64,000 nt of DNA from Longimycelium tulufanense (GTDB lineage: Bacteria; Actinomycetota; Actinomycetes; Mycobacteriales; Pseudonocardiaceae), in NCBI RefSeq assembly GCF_014645795.1, contig NZ_BMMK01000001.1:456745-520744 (forward strand), in the 5' to 3' direction. Below are positions 9,600-17,543 of this stretch, one piece after another (within the stretch, counting starts at the first letter, position 1; every line of letters starts with the position of its first letter). A program made the position numbers and the translations under genes. The notes beneath the pieces are model-generated. The model was not told where the DNA came from. It worked only from the letters and a program-made list of their open reading frames with translations, and did not search any database.

Positions 9600-9742
9600 G
9601 GGCCTGTGACACAGGCGATGGCGTTGGTGCCGTGGAGACACGCGGCCGGCGTTTCGCGGGGGCTCCGCCGTGACCCTACCGGAGCCACTTGCCCCGGTCG
9701 GCCCGGAGGCGTCGCAGGATTGTCCCTTCCCAACGGAAAATA

Positions 9743-9776
9743 GTTCCTCCCCGCCCGGGCACGGGCGGGGAGGAAC
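9743..9776 (-). terminator. Strong hairpin between convergent genes
   Basis: A perfect 15-bp GC-rich stem (9743-9757 with 9762-9776) with a 4-base loop. On the minus strand it is followed by TATTTTCC, giving a U-rich tail, and it lies 14 bases past the stop of the transporter gene. It probably ends the minus-strand transcript and may also stop the plus-strand enoyl-CoA hydratase transcript. Confidence 0.85.
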
Positions 9777-9789
9777 CATTGCGTACCGC

Positions 9790-10815
9790 TCAGGCCGCGG
9801 CTTGTGCCGGTTGTCCGGACGCGGCCGGCGCCGCATCCGGTGCAGGGGCCGACGCGGCGTAGCGACGTGCCAGCACGGCGCACGTCATGAGCTGGATCTG
9901 GTGGAACAACATCAGCGGCAGCACGATCAACCCGACCGTCTGGGCCGGGAAGAGCACCGACGCCATGGGCACGCCGCTCGCCAGGCTCTTCTTCGAGCCA
10001 CAGAAGACGATGGCTATCCGGTCTTCCCGGGAGAAGCCCAGCTTGCGCGAGCCCCACGAGGTCGTGACCAGCACGATGGCCAGCAGGACGACGTTGACCG
10101 CCAGCAGCCCGACCATGTCGGTCGCGGACAGCTGGTGCCAGATGCCGTTCACCACGCCCTCGCTGAACGCGGCGTACACCACCAACAGGATGGACCCGCG
10201 GTCCACCAGGCCCAGCACCTTGCGGTTGTGGGCCAGCCAACCACCGATCCAGCGCCGCGCGAACTGTCCTGCCAGGAACGGCAGCAGCAGCTGGACCACG
10301 ATGTCCAACACCGCGCTGGGGGAGAACCCGCCCCCGTCGGTGGTCAGCATGAGCGCGACGAGCACCGGGGTGATGAAGATACCGATCAGGTTCGAGAACG
10401 AGGCGCTGACGATCGCGGCGGCAACGTTGCCCCGCGCGATCGAGGTGAACGCGATCGACGACTGCACGGTCGAGGGCAGTGCACAGGTGAACATCACGCC
10501 GAGGGCGAGCTGCTTCGTGAGGATCCCGGGCACCAGCAGCTGGGAAGCCAGTCCCAGCAACGGGAACAACGCGAACGTGCTCAGGAAGACCACGAGGTGC
10601 AGCCGCCAGTGGCGGACGCCCTCCACGACGGCCTCGGTGGACAGGCGGGCGCCGTAGAGGAAGAACAGCAGCGCGATGGCGACGTCGGTCGCGTAGTCGA
10701 AGAAGACCGCTCCGTCACCCCTGGCCGGGAGTAACGAGGCGAGGACCACCGTGGCGAGGATGGCGACGATGTAAAGGTCGACGAACTGGCGGACTCCGTT
10801 GAGGATCCGGTTCAC
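9790..10815 (-). CDS. BASS-family (bile acid:sodium symporter-like) transporter
   Basis: About 341 residues with nine to ten hydrophobic helices and the SBF-like (YfeH-type) pattern: DVAIALLFFLYGARLS, ALPSTVQSSIAFTSIARGN (the polar crossover region) and IVFCGSKKSLASGVPMA. Such proteins move organic anions, often with Na+, across the cytoplasmic membrane. The GTG at 10815 is preceded by AAGGAGAGAG and begins NRILNGVRQFVDLYIVAILATV; a longer in-frame start at 10890 adds an unlikely polar N-terminus. It lies 79 bases downstream of the ICL/PEP-mutase enzyme on the same strand and may import that enzyme's substrate or export its product. Substrate unknown. Confidence 0.82.
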   Translation of the reverse strand: MNRILNGVRQFVDLYIVAILATVVLASLLPARGDGAVFFDYATDVAIALLFFLYGARLSTEAVVEGVRHWRLHLVVFLSTFALFPLLGLASQLLVPGILTKQLALGVMFTCALPSTVQSSIAFTSIARGNVAAAIVSASFSNLIGIFITPVLVALMLTTDGGGFSPSAVLDIVVQLLLPFLAGQFARRWIGGWLAHNRKVLGLVDRGSILLVVYAAFSEGVVNGIWHQLSATDMVGLLAVNVVLLAIVLVTTSWGSRKLGFSREDRIAIVFCGSKKSLASGVPMASVLFPAQTVGLIVLPLMLFHQIQLMTCAVLARRYAASAPAPDAAPAASGQPAQAAA

Positions 10816-10841
10816 CGGCTCTCTCTCCTTACTCACCGTGG

Positions 10842-10890
10842 GTGGGAGGCCCCCGGACCGACTCGGGGCATCGCCCGGAGGGCCTCCCAC
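10842..10890 (-). terminator. Hairpin between ICL/PEP-mutase and transporter genes
   Basis: A perfect 11-bp stem (10842-10852 with 10880-10890) closes a 27-base loop with further C/G pairing. It fills most of the 79-base gap between the two minus-strand genes and lacks a T-run, so it could be a processing site or attenuator giving unequal expression of the two. Confidence 0.45.
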
Positions 10891-10894
10891 GGTG

Positions 10895-11755
10895 TCAGAC
10901 CCCGACCAGCTCGTCCTTGGGGTGGTGCCGGGAGATGTTCTTCTCCAGCAGTTCCAGCGACTCCTTCACGCCGATGGCGCCGTCGCGCATCTCCGGCAGC
11001 CGGCCGTCGGCGCGCTTGAGCTCCAGCAACGCGGTGTCGATCGCGGACTGCGCCGCGAACAGGCACGGAGTGCTGTAGATCGCCACGTTGACGCCGAGCG
11101 CCTCCAGCTCCGGAAGCGACAGCCGCGGCGACTTGCCACCCGCGATCTGGTTGAACAGCAGGGGCTTGTCACCGATCACGTCGCGTGCCTTCTTGATCCA
11201 GTCGACGCTGCGGACACCGTCGATCAGGACCACGTCGGCCTGGGTGGAGGCCAACGCCTTGGCCCGGCGAAGGATCTCCTCCTCCTCGGTGGCGTCGGTG
11301 CGCGCCACGACCACCAGGTCGCGCCGCGTCTCCAGGACCATCTCCAGCTTCTCCAGGTACTCCTCCAGGGGGAGGATCTGCTTGCCGTCGACGTGGCCGC
11401 ACTTCCGCGGCCGCTTCTGGTCCTCCAGGATCACGCCGGAGGCGCCGATCGCCTCCAGGTTCTCGATCACGTGGCAGGCAACCTCGGGGTCCACGTACCC
11501 GTCGTCGATGTCGACCAGCAGGTGCTGCTTGGGGAACGCCAACCGGAGCCGCTGGACGAAGTTGACGATGTCCGGCCAGGCGATGAACCCGATGTCCGGC
11601 AGCCCGTAGTAGGAGGCCGCGAACCCGAATCCGGAGACGAAGAACCCGTTGAAGTGCTGGGCCGCCACCGAAGCCGAGAACATGTCAAAGACTCCGATGA
11701 GCGGGGTGATGGGAGTGTCGAGGATATCGTTCCGAAGGCTTTGCCCAGGTCGCAT
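10895..11755 (-). CDS. Isocitrate lyase/PEP mutase superfamily enzyme
   Basis: TIM-barrel enzyme of about 286 residues acting on 2-oxo or phosphonate-like C-C or C-P substrates. DIDDGYVDPE supplies the metal-binding Asp-Asp pair, GVILEDQKRPRKCGHVDGK contains the KCGH motif of lyases (catalytic Cys), and VVVARTDA is the following conserved strand. The RKCGH sequence favours a 2-methylisocitrate lyase-like or oxaloacetate-decarboxylase-like activity over true PEP mutase, which has a different loop. The ATG at 11755 was chosen; a GTG at 11815 is in frame but adds sequence without homology character. No phosphonate biosynthesis partner genes are visible nearby. Confidence 0.8.
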   Translation of the reverse strand: MRPGQSLRNDILDTPITPLIGVFDMFSASVAAQHFNGFFVSGFGFAASYYGLPDIGFIAWPDIVNFVQRLRLAFPKQHLLVDIDDGYVDPEVACHVIENLEAIGASGVILEDQKRPRKCGHVDGKQILPLEEYLEKLEMVLETRRDLVVVARTDATEEEEILRRAKALASTQADVVLIDGVRSVDWIKKARDVIGDKPLLFNQIAGGKSPRLSLPELEALGVNVAIYSTPCLFAAQSAIDTALLELKRADGRLPEMRDGAIGVKESLELLEKNISRHHPKDELVGV

Positions 11756-12499
11756 GATCAATCCCGTCAGGTCAAGGTGTTTCCTCGGCCATTGAATAAT
11801 TAAGGGGGGTTGCACGGTCGGGGCGTGCCCCGTCCGTACCGGGGAGAGAAGATCAAACCGGACGTGGAACGTCCGGTTCGGTTCCTTGTGGGGCGGGTGC
11901 AGGGGAGCTAGCGCACGTGGCGCTGCCGGACACGACGCCGTGTTCTTGAAAGACCTGCCCTCACACGTGGGCGCGTGGACAGTTCCCTACACCGCCGGTG
12001 GTGCCGTGCCACGGCAGTTTCCTCATGTTGGTCACCCGCTTTCCCGCCGCCCTGCCCACCCGTCCATGATTCTTCGGGCAGCGACTTACGACGGACACGA
12101 GCGCACGTCGCCCTTGGTGGGCGCCCCGCGGCGTTGCGGAATGCCATGCGCGGTATGGGGTTGGTTTGCCCGACCGGGCACGACGCATGTTTCCGAGGAC
12201 ATGAGCGCTCTGTCAAGGGGTAAAAAGACCTGGTCTCCAGGATGTGGGAAAAATATTACTCAGCGCTGACCGTCGTCGGCCATGGTCGTTACCCAGCGAT
12301 ATTGTCGATCAGCGTCTCCGCCGCTCATCACCCGTTCGAGTGGCGGGCGGGGCCGCTGTCGGAATTCGACGGTTGTGGGGTTTCCGTCTCATTCGGTCGG
12401 CGGCGAAACAATGCCAATGTTGCCGGTGGGTTACCGTCAATTAACCGTGTTCGGATCGCGCTAAAAGATGGCGGCTAAATGTATACAACACGTATGTAA
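11756..12499. other. Long non-coding interval upstream of the ICL/PEP-mutase gene
   Basis: About 740 bases with no credible gene on either strand. The short open frames are arginine/proline-rich shadows or AT-influenced fragments. The stretch around 12190-12490 is visibly less G+C-rich than its surroundings, with TTAATTAA-like runs, and may be regulatory or a relic of transferred DNA. No tRNA, repeat or insertion sequence was seen. Confidence 0.5.
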
Positions 12500-12538
12500 G
12501 AGAGCGCCCGCCGGCGGCGAGGGCCGGCGGGCGCTCTC
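12500..12538 (-). terminator. Terminator after the S1 protease gene
   Basis: A perfect 15-bp stem (12500-12514 with 12524-12538) and 9-base loop begins 15 bases beyond the protease stop on the minus strand. Its strength and position support a factor-independent or hairpin-only terminator; the following bases are only moderately T-rich. Confidence 0.8.
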
Positions 12539-12553
12539 CGGTGATGCCGTCGG

Positions 12554-13381
12554 TCACCAGGTGGCGTGCTCGCGGATCCAGTCCCGCAGGTGGTCCGCCC
12601 GCGCCACTCGCTCCAGCCCCATGTGCGGGCACGGCGGGCCGTCACTCTCCACCCCCACCAACGCGAGGTGCCGGCCCCAGCTGGTGAAGTAGGGCGCACC
12701 GGAGTCGTACGGGCACGCGCTGGTGGTGGCCTCCGGTCCCGCCGCCCGGGCCAGCAGGTCCTCGCCCTCGGCCGCGACGATCTTCCACCTCCCGTGCTGC
12801 AGCCGGTTGCTGCGGTCCTGCGGCCCGGTCACCGCGGCCTTGGTGGCACCCCAGCCGGCCATGTCCACCTCGAGACCGACCGGCACGTCCAACGGGGGAA
12901 TCAGCAGCGGTGGGACCCGGATCTCCGACACCGGTTCGGCGAGCTTGGCGATGGCGAAGTCGTTCACCGGGGACTGTTCGACCCAGACGACGTCCAGGTC
13001 GAACCCGCCCGGCCCGTCCAGGGTGGCCCGGCCGAAGGTGGCGATGGTGCGGTCGTAGCGCGGCTTCCCGGCGACCCGGACCCGGTGCTCGTCGTGGAAG
13101 CAGTGGCCGGCCGTGGCGATCCACTGCGGCCGGATCAACGCGCCGGAACAGGCGCTGTCGTACTTCGTGCCGTCCGCGCGCGGGACACCCTTCATGGTCA
13201 ACGCCACGACGAACGGGTACTTCCCTTCGGGCGCGTCCTCGCCGCCGCTGATGGCGTCGGCCGTGCTGGGCAGTAGCAGGGACGCAACGGCGGTGACGAG
13301 CGCCAGCGCGCCCAGCCGCCGAGCTCGCGACCCCGTCCATGACCGGGGGAACGGTCGTGACCTGGCCAAACGTCTACGCAA
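12554..13381 (-). CDS. Secreted trypsin-like serine protease (S1 family)
   Basis: About 275 residues. The N-terminus is arginine-rich (RRRLARSRPF...SRARR) followed by a hydrophobic core LGALALVTAVASLLLPSTADA, a signal peptide possibly of twin-arginine character, then ISGGEDAPEGKYPFVVAL at the mature S1 N-terminus. His is in IATAGHC, Asp in VNDFAIAKL, Ser in ACPYDSGAPYF. The canonical CxGDSGGP is altered to CPYDSGAP: the oxyanion-hole glycine before Asp is Tyr and the second Gly after Ser is Ala. Cysteine pairs remain. The TTG at 13381 has GAGGAG upstream. It is probably active on protein outside the cell, but the altered oxyanion loop makes proteolysis less certain. Confidence 0.8.
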   Translation of the reverse strand: MRRRLARSRPFPRSWTGSRARRLGALALVTAVASLLLPSTADAISGGEDAPEGKYPFVVALTMKGVPRADGTKYDSACSGALIRPQWIATAGHCFHDEHRVRVAGKPRYDRTIATFGRATLDGPGGFDLDVVWVEQSPVNDFAIAKLAEPVSEIRVPPLLIPPLDVPVGLEVDMAGWGATKAAVTGPQDRSNRLQHGRWKIVAAEGEDLLARAAGPEATTSACPYDSGAPYFTSWGRHLALVGVESDGPPCPHMGLERVARADHLRDWIREHATW

Positions 13382-13722
13382 GGGAACTCCTCGAGGCTCG
13401 GTTTCCCCGCCGGTGGGAGCACCGGGGGCAACGACGCTCTCGACCGGGCCGTTCTGCCCGGTCACCCCGGCCACGACTCCCCATCGAGCCTGGTTCAACC
13501 GCCCGGTGTAGCCACCCCCGTGGGGGTGAGAAACGGTCCGGTAGCCGTGCGCACCGTGCCGCGACACGGGCCTTTCCGGCAGAAGCGGCAAATTTCGGCA
13601 AATTGATCGGTGGTAGGGGATGGTGGCCAGCGGTTTTCCCACCGGTCCGACACCTCAGCGGGGGTGTTGGACCCTTCCCTTGTCTGGAAAGCCCCGCTGT
13701 TCCCGCCTCCCGCTTTCTCTGA
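13382..13722. other. Non-coding gap between chitinase and protease genes
   Basis: About 340 bases between two minus-strand genes. It should hold the protease promoter and the chitinase terminator, but no convincing hairpin, -35/-10 pair or ORF was found. In-frame upstream extensions of the protease run through here but look non-coding. Confidence 0.45.
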
Positions 13723-14790
13723 TCAGTTCGCGAATGCCTTGAAGATGTTGGTGAACTCGTACTCGGACTGCGCGATCCCGCTGCAGGTGGGGGAAACCCC
13801 GCCGCCCGGACACCGGCCGTTGTCCCGGCCCACCGACCAGAAGCCGATGAAGCCGATGTCGTGGGAGCGGGCGAAGGACACCAGCTTCCGCGCGTGTGCC
13901 TGTGTCGTGGTCATACCGCTGTCATTCCGGCCGATCATCGGTGTGATCCCGAGTATTCTCCGGAGCTCGGTGTCGGACTTGTCCGGCCAAACATCGTTCT
14001 TCATCTGCCGTAGCGTGGCCTTGGCGGCCGACACCATGGCCTCGCCCCAGTCACCGGTGTAGCCGAAGTTCATCAACATCGGGTTCACCAGGACATCGAC
14101 GTTGTGTCGTGCGGCACTCTGCAGGATCTGGACCGAGAAGGGGTCGACCCCGAAGTCCTGCCCCTGCACCCGCAGCGTGTAACTGACGGAGGTACCCCGT
14201 TCCCGTTGGACGGTGGCGAGTGCCTGGTTCACCAGGTTGGCGGGAATGGCGGCCTCGACGTCGACATCGAGGTGGTTCGAGCCGGTCGCGTCGAGAATCT
14301 TCCGGTACGCCTCCGCCAGGGCCGCCGAGCTGCCGCAGACGTTCTCCAGGTAGGGGCCGAGGGCACCGCCGGTGGCGATGACGACGTCACCGCCCATCGC
14401 CCGAAGTTGCCGGATCTGGCCGATGATGCGTGGCTCGGTCAGCTCGATGGTTCCGCCCCACTTCGGGTCGCATCCGGCGCTGCTGCCCAGGACGAACGCG
14501 AGCGTGAAGTGCTTCTGCCCGGTTGCCCGAGCGACCTCCGGGAGCGTGGGCTCGTCCATGGTGATGTCGATATAGGGCGCGACCCGCGGGGTGCTTGCCC
14601 TGGCCGCCGGATCCTGCTCATGCTTCCACGAGAAGTGGTCGCTCGCTACGGAACCGGCCGTGCCGGAGGTCGCTGATTCCGCGCCCGCGGGTGCGGAAGT
14701 CAGCAGCGCACTGAAGGGGAACAGGGCTGCCGCCACGGCGACGGCGGCGAACGTGTTGATGGCGGCCCATGTGGTTGTGCTCGACTTCAT
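13723..14790 (-). CDS. Secreted GH18 chitinase-like glycosidase
   Basis: 355-residue protein with a signal peptide (residues about 1-38, ending SAPAGAES) and a GH18 barrel. The catalytic strand reads NHLDVDVEAAI, keeping the last two aspartates and the catalytic glutamate of DxxDxDxE while the first Asp is Asn and the Trp before Glu is Val. TLAFVLGSSAGCDPKWGG and FWSVGRDNGRCPGG match ChiD/PF-ChiA-like bacterial chitinases. It acts outside the cell on chitin. The ATG at 14790 has GGAGAACCCC upstream. Two DasR-like operators at 15193-15230 sit upstream, consistent with induction by GlcNAc-derived signals. No carbohydrate-binding module is present in the chain. Confidence 0.85.
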   Translation of the reverse strand: MKSSTTTWAAINTFAAVAVAAALFPFSALLTSAPAGAESATSGTAGSVASDHFSWKHEQDPAARASTPRVAPYIDITMDEPTLPEVARATGQKHFTLAFVLGSSAGCDPKWGGTIELTEPRIIGQIRQLRAMGGDVVIATGGALGPYLENVCGSSAALAEAYRKILDATGSNHLDVDVEAAIPANLVNQALATVQRERGTSVSYTLRVQGQDFGVDPFSVQILQSAARHNVDVLVNPMLMNFGYTGDWGEAMVSAAKATLRQMKNDVWPDKSDTELRRILGITPMIGRNDSGMTTTQAHARKLVSFARSHDIGFIGFWSVGRDNGRCPGGGVSPTCSGIAQSEYEFTNIFKAFAN

Positions 14791-14834
14791 GGGGTTCTCC
14801 ACAGTTTCGATGGGCAGGGGAATGCGGAGAGTTG

Positions 14835-15071
14835 TCACTGCACGGTGACCGAGCGGATCTGGACGTTCCAGTCACCGGCCTGGTTCCTGGGAAGCCACCC
14901 GTTGACGATGTCGCCCTGGATCCATTCGCCGATGTCGGCGGCGAAGCAGTGGCCGTAGCCGGGAACGTGGAACCTCGTGCCCACCGGACATGCCGCGCAT
15001 CCACTGCGCAGAGCCCAGGTCCCGTGGGGTATCCGGGCGCGTTGGTGCCGACTTCGTTGTAGACGAGTCAT
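14835..15071 (-). pseudogene. 3D-domain protein ORF with two offsetting frameshifts
   Basis: As annotated from ATG 15071 this ORF gives 78 residues whose second half (PVGTRFHVPGYG, FAADIGEWIQGD, WLPRNQAGDWNVQIRSVTVQ) is the C-terminal half of a 3D (Asp-Asp-Asp, YuiC/RpfB-like) domain. The missing first half is present in the +1 frame of the same bases: YNEVGTNAPGYPTG followed by LCAVDARHV. One extra base near 15062 and one lost C near 14984 would explain this, so the middle 25 or so codons are read in the wrong frame although the ORF stays open. No signal peptide is visible. It lies between the DasR-like sites and the chitinase gene (44-base gap). Either a decayed exported protein or sequence errors. 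Confidence 0.7.
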
Positions 15072-15192
15072 CGGGCCGCCTTTCGCTCCGGGGCGGGTCC
15101 GGAGCGCGGCGCCGGCCGCCACACCCCGGACCCGCGCTCGCCCCCGTCGGGGCGAGCGGCGCGGGAAGCGCGGCGACGTGGCCACGACCGTA

Positions 15193-15208
15193 TGTGGCCT
15201 AGACCACT
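15193..15208. promoter_or_regulatory. DasR-responsive element (dre)-like site 1
   Basis: TGTGGCCTAGACCACT is a near-palindrome matching the DasR operator form ACTGGTCTAGACCACT known from streptomycete chitin and GlcNAc genes. It lies about 120 bases upstream of the 3D-domain ORF and about 400 bases upstream of the chitinase start. DasR would repress here until phosphorylated aminosugars release it. Confidence 0.75.
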
Positions 15209-15214
15209 TGGTCA

Positions 15215-15230
15215 ATGGGTCTAGACCTCT
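15215..15230. promoter_or_regulatory. dre-like site 2, 22 bp from site 1
   Basis: ATGGGTCTAGACCTCT is a second near-palindromic dre-like sequence and also matches the TGGTCYAGACCT direct repeats reported in Streptomyces chitinase promoters. The CTAG centres of the two sites are 22 bp apart, two helical turns, placing both on the same DNA face. Confidence 0.75.
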
Positions 15231-15354
15231 TCCGTGCGTTCGGTGCGGGAAGCTGCCGGGGCGGAGTGGCTCGCAAGCGGTGGGCGGTGACGCGGTTCGC
15301 GGTGCTGGGTGTCCCGCCTCGGCCGGGGCCGTCCCGATCCGTCCGGCCACCGGT

Positions 15355-15360
15355 GATAGT
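15355..15360 (+). promoter_or_regulatory. Putative -10 for leaderless MetE-like gene
   Basis: GATAGT lies 8 bases before the GTG at 15369, with no Shine-Dalgarno sequence between, consistent with a leaderless transcript. Confidence 0.4.
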
Positions 15361-15368
15361 CATGGGGC

Positions 15369-16415
15369 GTGAGTAACGCATCCTGGCCCGCCGACGCCGC
15401 CACCGGCATCGGCTCACTGCCCGGCGTCGACCCGCTTGAGGCGGCCCGTGTCGTGGTCGGCGAGCTGCCCCGGCTCCCGCACCTGCCCGAGCTGCCCGCC
15501 CGCGGTGTGGGCGCCGACCTGCTCGGCCGGACCGCCGGCCTGCTGGTTGACCTCGCCGTCGAGGTGGTCCCCTCGAGCTACCGGGTCACCGCCCGGCCCG
15601 GCGCCGACCACCGCCGCGCGGTCGATCTCCTGCGCGACGACCTCGACGCGTTCGAGGAGGCGCTGCAAACCACGGGTAGCCAACCGGCCGCGGTCAAGGT
15701 GCAGGTGGCCGGGCCGTGGACCCTCGCCGCCGGCGTGGAGGTTCCGCGCGGCCACCGCGTCCTCACCGACCCCGGCGCCGTCCGCGACTTCTCCGAGTCG
15801 CTGGCCGAAGGACTCGCCACGCACGTCACCGAGGTCGCCCGCCGAACCGGCGTCCCGGTCCTCGTGCAACTCGACGAACCGACCCTGCCCGCCGTGCTCG
15901 CCGGATCCCTGCCCACCGCCTCCGGCTACGGCACGGTGCCTGCTGTCGGCGAATCCGACGCCGTCGACGTGCTCCGCCGGATCGTCGAGGTGGCGCGCTC
16001 GGCGTCGGACCAGCCGGTGATCGTGCACTGCTGCGCCGCGCAGCCACCACTGCGGCTGCTCCGGCGCGCCGGAGCGGACGCGCTCGCCTTCGATGTTTCC
16101 CTGCTTCGCGGCAACCAGCAGTGGGACGAGGTCGGTGAGGTCTGGGACGGCGGCGCGATCCTGTTCCTCGGCCTGGTTCCGGGCGTCGACCCCGAACAGC
16201 CACCCACCCTGCGCGAGGCGGCGAAGCCCGTCCTCGAACTGGTCGACCGGCTGGGCTTTCCCCGCTCCCTGCTGGCCGAACGGGCCGTGCCCACGCCGAG
16301 TTGCGGCTTGGCCGGCGCGACCCCGGAGTGGTCCCGCCGGGCCATGACGTTGGTCCGTGATCTCGGCAAGGGCTTCGCCGAACCTCCGGAAAGCTGGGGT
16401 GGCTCCGACCGCTGA
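15369..16415 (+). CDS. MetE C-terminal-domain-like methyltransferase family protein
   Basis: 348-residue protein resembling the C-terminal barrel of cobalamin-independent methionine synthase (UROD/MetE-like superfamily). TGIGSLPGVDPLEAARVV is the typical opening, VQVAGPWTLAAGVEV and LVQLDEPTLPAVLAG follow MetE strands, and VIVHCCAA and PTPSCGLAG carry the His-Cys and Cys that correspond to MetE zinc ligands. It lacks the N-terminal half and folate-binding residues of full MetE, so methyl transfer from another donor is possible. It matches mycobacterial Rv3015c, which also lies beside ligA. The true substrate is unknown. Confidence 0.8.
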   Translation: MSNASWPADAATGIGSLPGVDPLEAARVVVGELPRLPHLPELPARGVGADLLGRTAGLLVDLAVEVVPSSYRVTARPGADHRRAVDLLRDDLDAFEEALQTTGSQPAAVKVQVAGPWTLAAGVEVPRGHRVLTDPGAVRDFSESLAEGLATHVTEVARRTGVPVLVQLDEPTLPAVLAGSLPTASGYGTVPAVGESDAVDVLRRIVEVARSASDQPVIVHCCAAQPPLRLLRRAGADALAFDVSLLRGNQQWDEVGEVWDGGAILFLGLVPGVDPEQPPTLREAAKPVLELVDRLGFPRSLLAERAVPTPSCGLAGATPEWSRRAMTLVRDLGKGFAEPPESWGGSDR

Positions 16416-16466
16416 GGAGCACACCACGGGTCCACTGCGGACCGCCGCGTGTCCATGCTCCTCAGC
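16411..16466. terminator. Shared hairpin overlapping both convergent stop codons
   Basis: An 11-bp perfect outer stem (16411-16421 with 16456-16466) encloses an inner stem pairing 16429-16433 with 16439-16443. It covers the stop codon of the MetE-like gene (16413-16415) and that of the YeiH gene (16462-16464), so one symmetrical element can end both converging transcripts. Confidence 0.6.
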
Positions 16467-17472
16467 CGAGCAGGACGATTCCCGACCAGGAGACGGCCAT
16501 CGCCAGCAGCGTCGAGAGCAGCCCGAGGAGCAGGGCACGCGGGCCGGTGCGGACCAACGCCGCCAGGCGAACCCCGCTGCCAAGGCCGAACAACGCACCG
16601 GCCAGGAGCAACGTGGTGAGCGTCTTTGCCACGTCCAGTGCGGCGTCGGGAACGGCACCGGTGCTCCGCACCAGGACCATCGCGAGGAAACCGAGCACGA
16701 ACAACGGAACCAGCGGCGGCCGCCCACCTTCCGCCGCTGCCCGGCGACGGCGCTCCATCATGCTGACCGCCGCCACCAGCGGGGCCAGCAACACGACCCG
16801 GCTCAGCTTCACCACGACCGCGGTGGCGACCGCCATCGCGCCCGCCGGGGACGCGGCCGCGACCACCTGTGCCACCTCGTGCACGCTCGCACCGGACCAG
16901 CGTCCGAAGTCCGCACCCGCGAGCCCCACCGGACCGGCGAGCAGCGGCAGCGCGACGATGGCCAGGCTGCCGTAGAGGGTGACCAGCGCGATCGCCGTCG
17001 CGACGTCCTCCTCGTCCCGCTCGACCACGCCCTCCATCGCCGCGACAGCGGACGCCCCGCAGATCGCAAACCCCGTCCCCACCAGCATCGACAGCCCCCG
17101 GGACAGGCCGAGCGCCCGGCCCAGCAGCAGCGTGCCGGCGAACGTGAGGACCACGGTGGCCAGGACGGTGAGCAACGTGCCGGCACCCAACCCCAGCACC
17201 TGGGGGACGGCGAGCTGGAGGCCGAGGAACACCACGCCCACGCGCAACAGGCGGCGAGTCGCCCACGCCAGGCCGGGCCGGGTCGCGGCGGGAAGTACCG
17301 GCAGGTTGCCCACGACCACGCCCAGCACGATCGCGACGGTCAACGCGCTGATGGCCGGGGCAACCAGGTTGGCCAGCCAGGCCAGCCCCACGGCCAGGAC
17401 GACGACGGTGATGCCGGGCCACAGCTGCCGGGGTGTGGCGGTGCTGCGGGAACCGACGGTTGTTGCGGTCAC
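16462..17472 (-). CDS. YeiH/UPF0324-family membrane protein (putative sulfate exporter)
   Basis: 336 residues with about ten transmembrane helices and family signatures AIVLGVVVGN, RLLRVGVVFLGLQLA, GTGFAICGASAVAAM and FGRWSGASVHEVAQVVAA. YeiH proteins sit in the cytoplasmic membrane and are often annotated as sulfate exporters, though direct evidence is thin. The GTG start at 17472 is 71 bp from a divergent LysR gene, the same arrangement as enterobacterial yeiE-yeiH, so that LysR protein is its likely regulator. Confidence 0.85.
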   Translation of the reverse strand: MTATTVGSRSTATPRQLWPGITVVVLAVGLAWLANLVAPAISALTVAIVLGVVVGNLPVLPAATRPGLAWATRRLLRVGVVFLGLQLAVPQVLGLGAGTLLTVLATVVLTFAGTLLLGRALGLSRGLSMLVGTGFAICGASAVAAMEGVVERDEEDVATAIALVTLYGSLAIVALPLLAGPVGLAGADFGRWSGASVHEVAQVVAAASPAGAMAVATAVVVKLSRVVLLAPLVAAVSMMERRRRAAAEGGRPPLVPLFVLGFLAMVLVRSTGAVPDAALDVAKTLTTLLLAGALFGLGSGVRLAALVRTGPRALLLGLLSTLLAMAVSWSGIVLLG

Positions 17473-17531
17473 GGCAACGACGTTCCGTGATCACCGGGGT
17501 GGCCGGTAGCCCGATCTTGCGACTGGGGTCA

Positions 17532-17537
17532 TAACCT
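17532..17537 (+). promoter_or_regulatory. Putative -10 for leaderless LysR gene
   Basis: TAACCT lies 6 bases before the ATG at 17544 in the 71-bp divergent region and no ribosome binding site is seen, so the transcript is probably leaderless. Confidence 0.4.
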
Positions 17538-17543
17538 CATCGC

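Noticed and set aside
10895-11755. Phosphonate biosynthesis (PEP mutase) assignment
   Set aside because: The active-site loop has the lyase KCGH motif and no phosphonopyruvate decarboxylase or other partner lies nearby.
11886-12478. Several short plus-strand ORFs
   Set aside because: Cys/Arg/Trp-rich translations with poor third-position bias and mutually overlapping frames.
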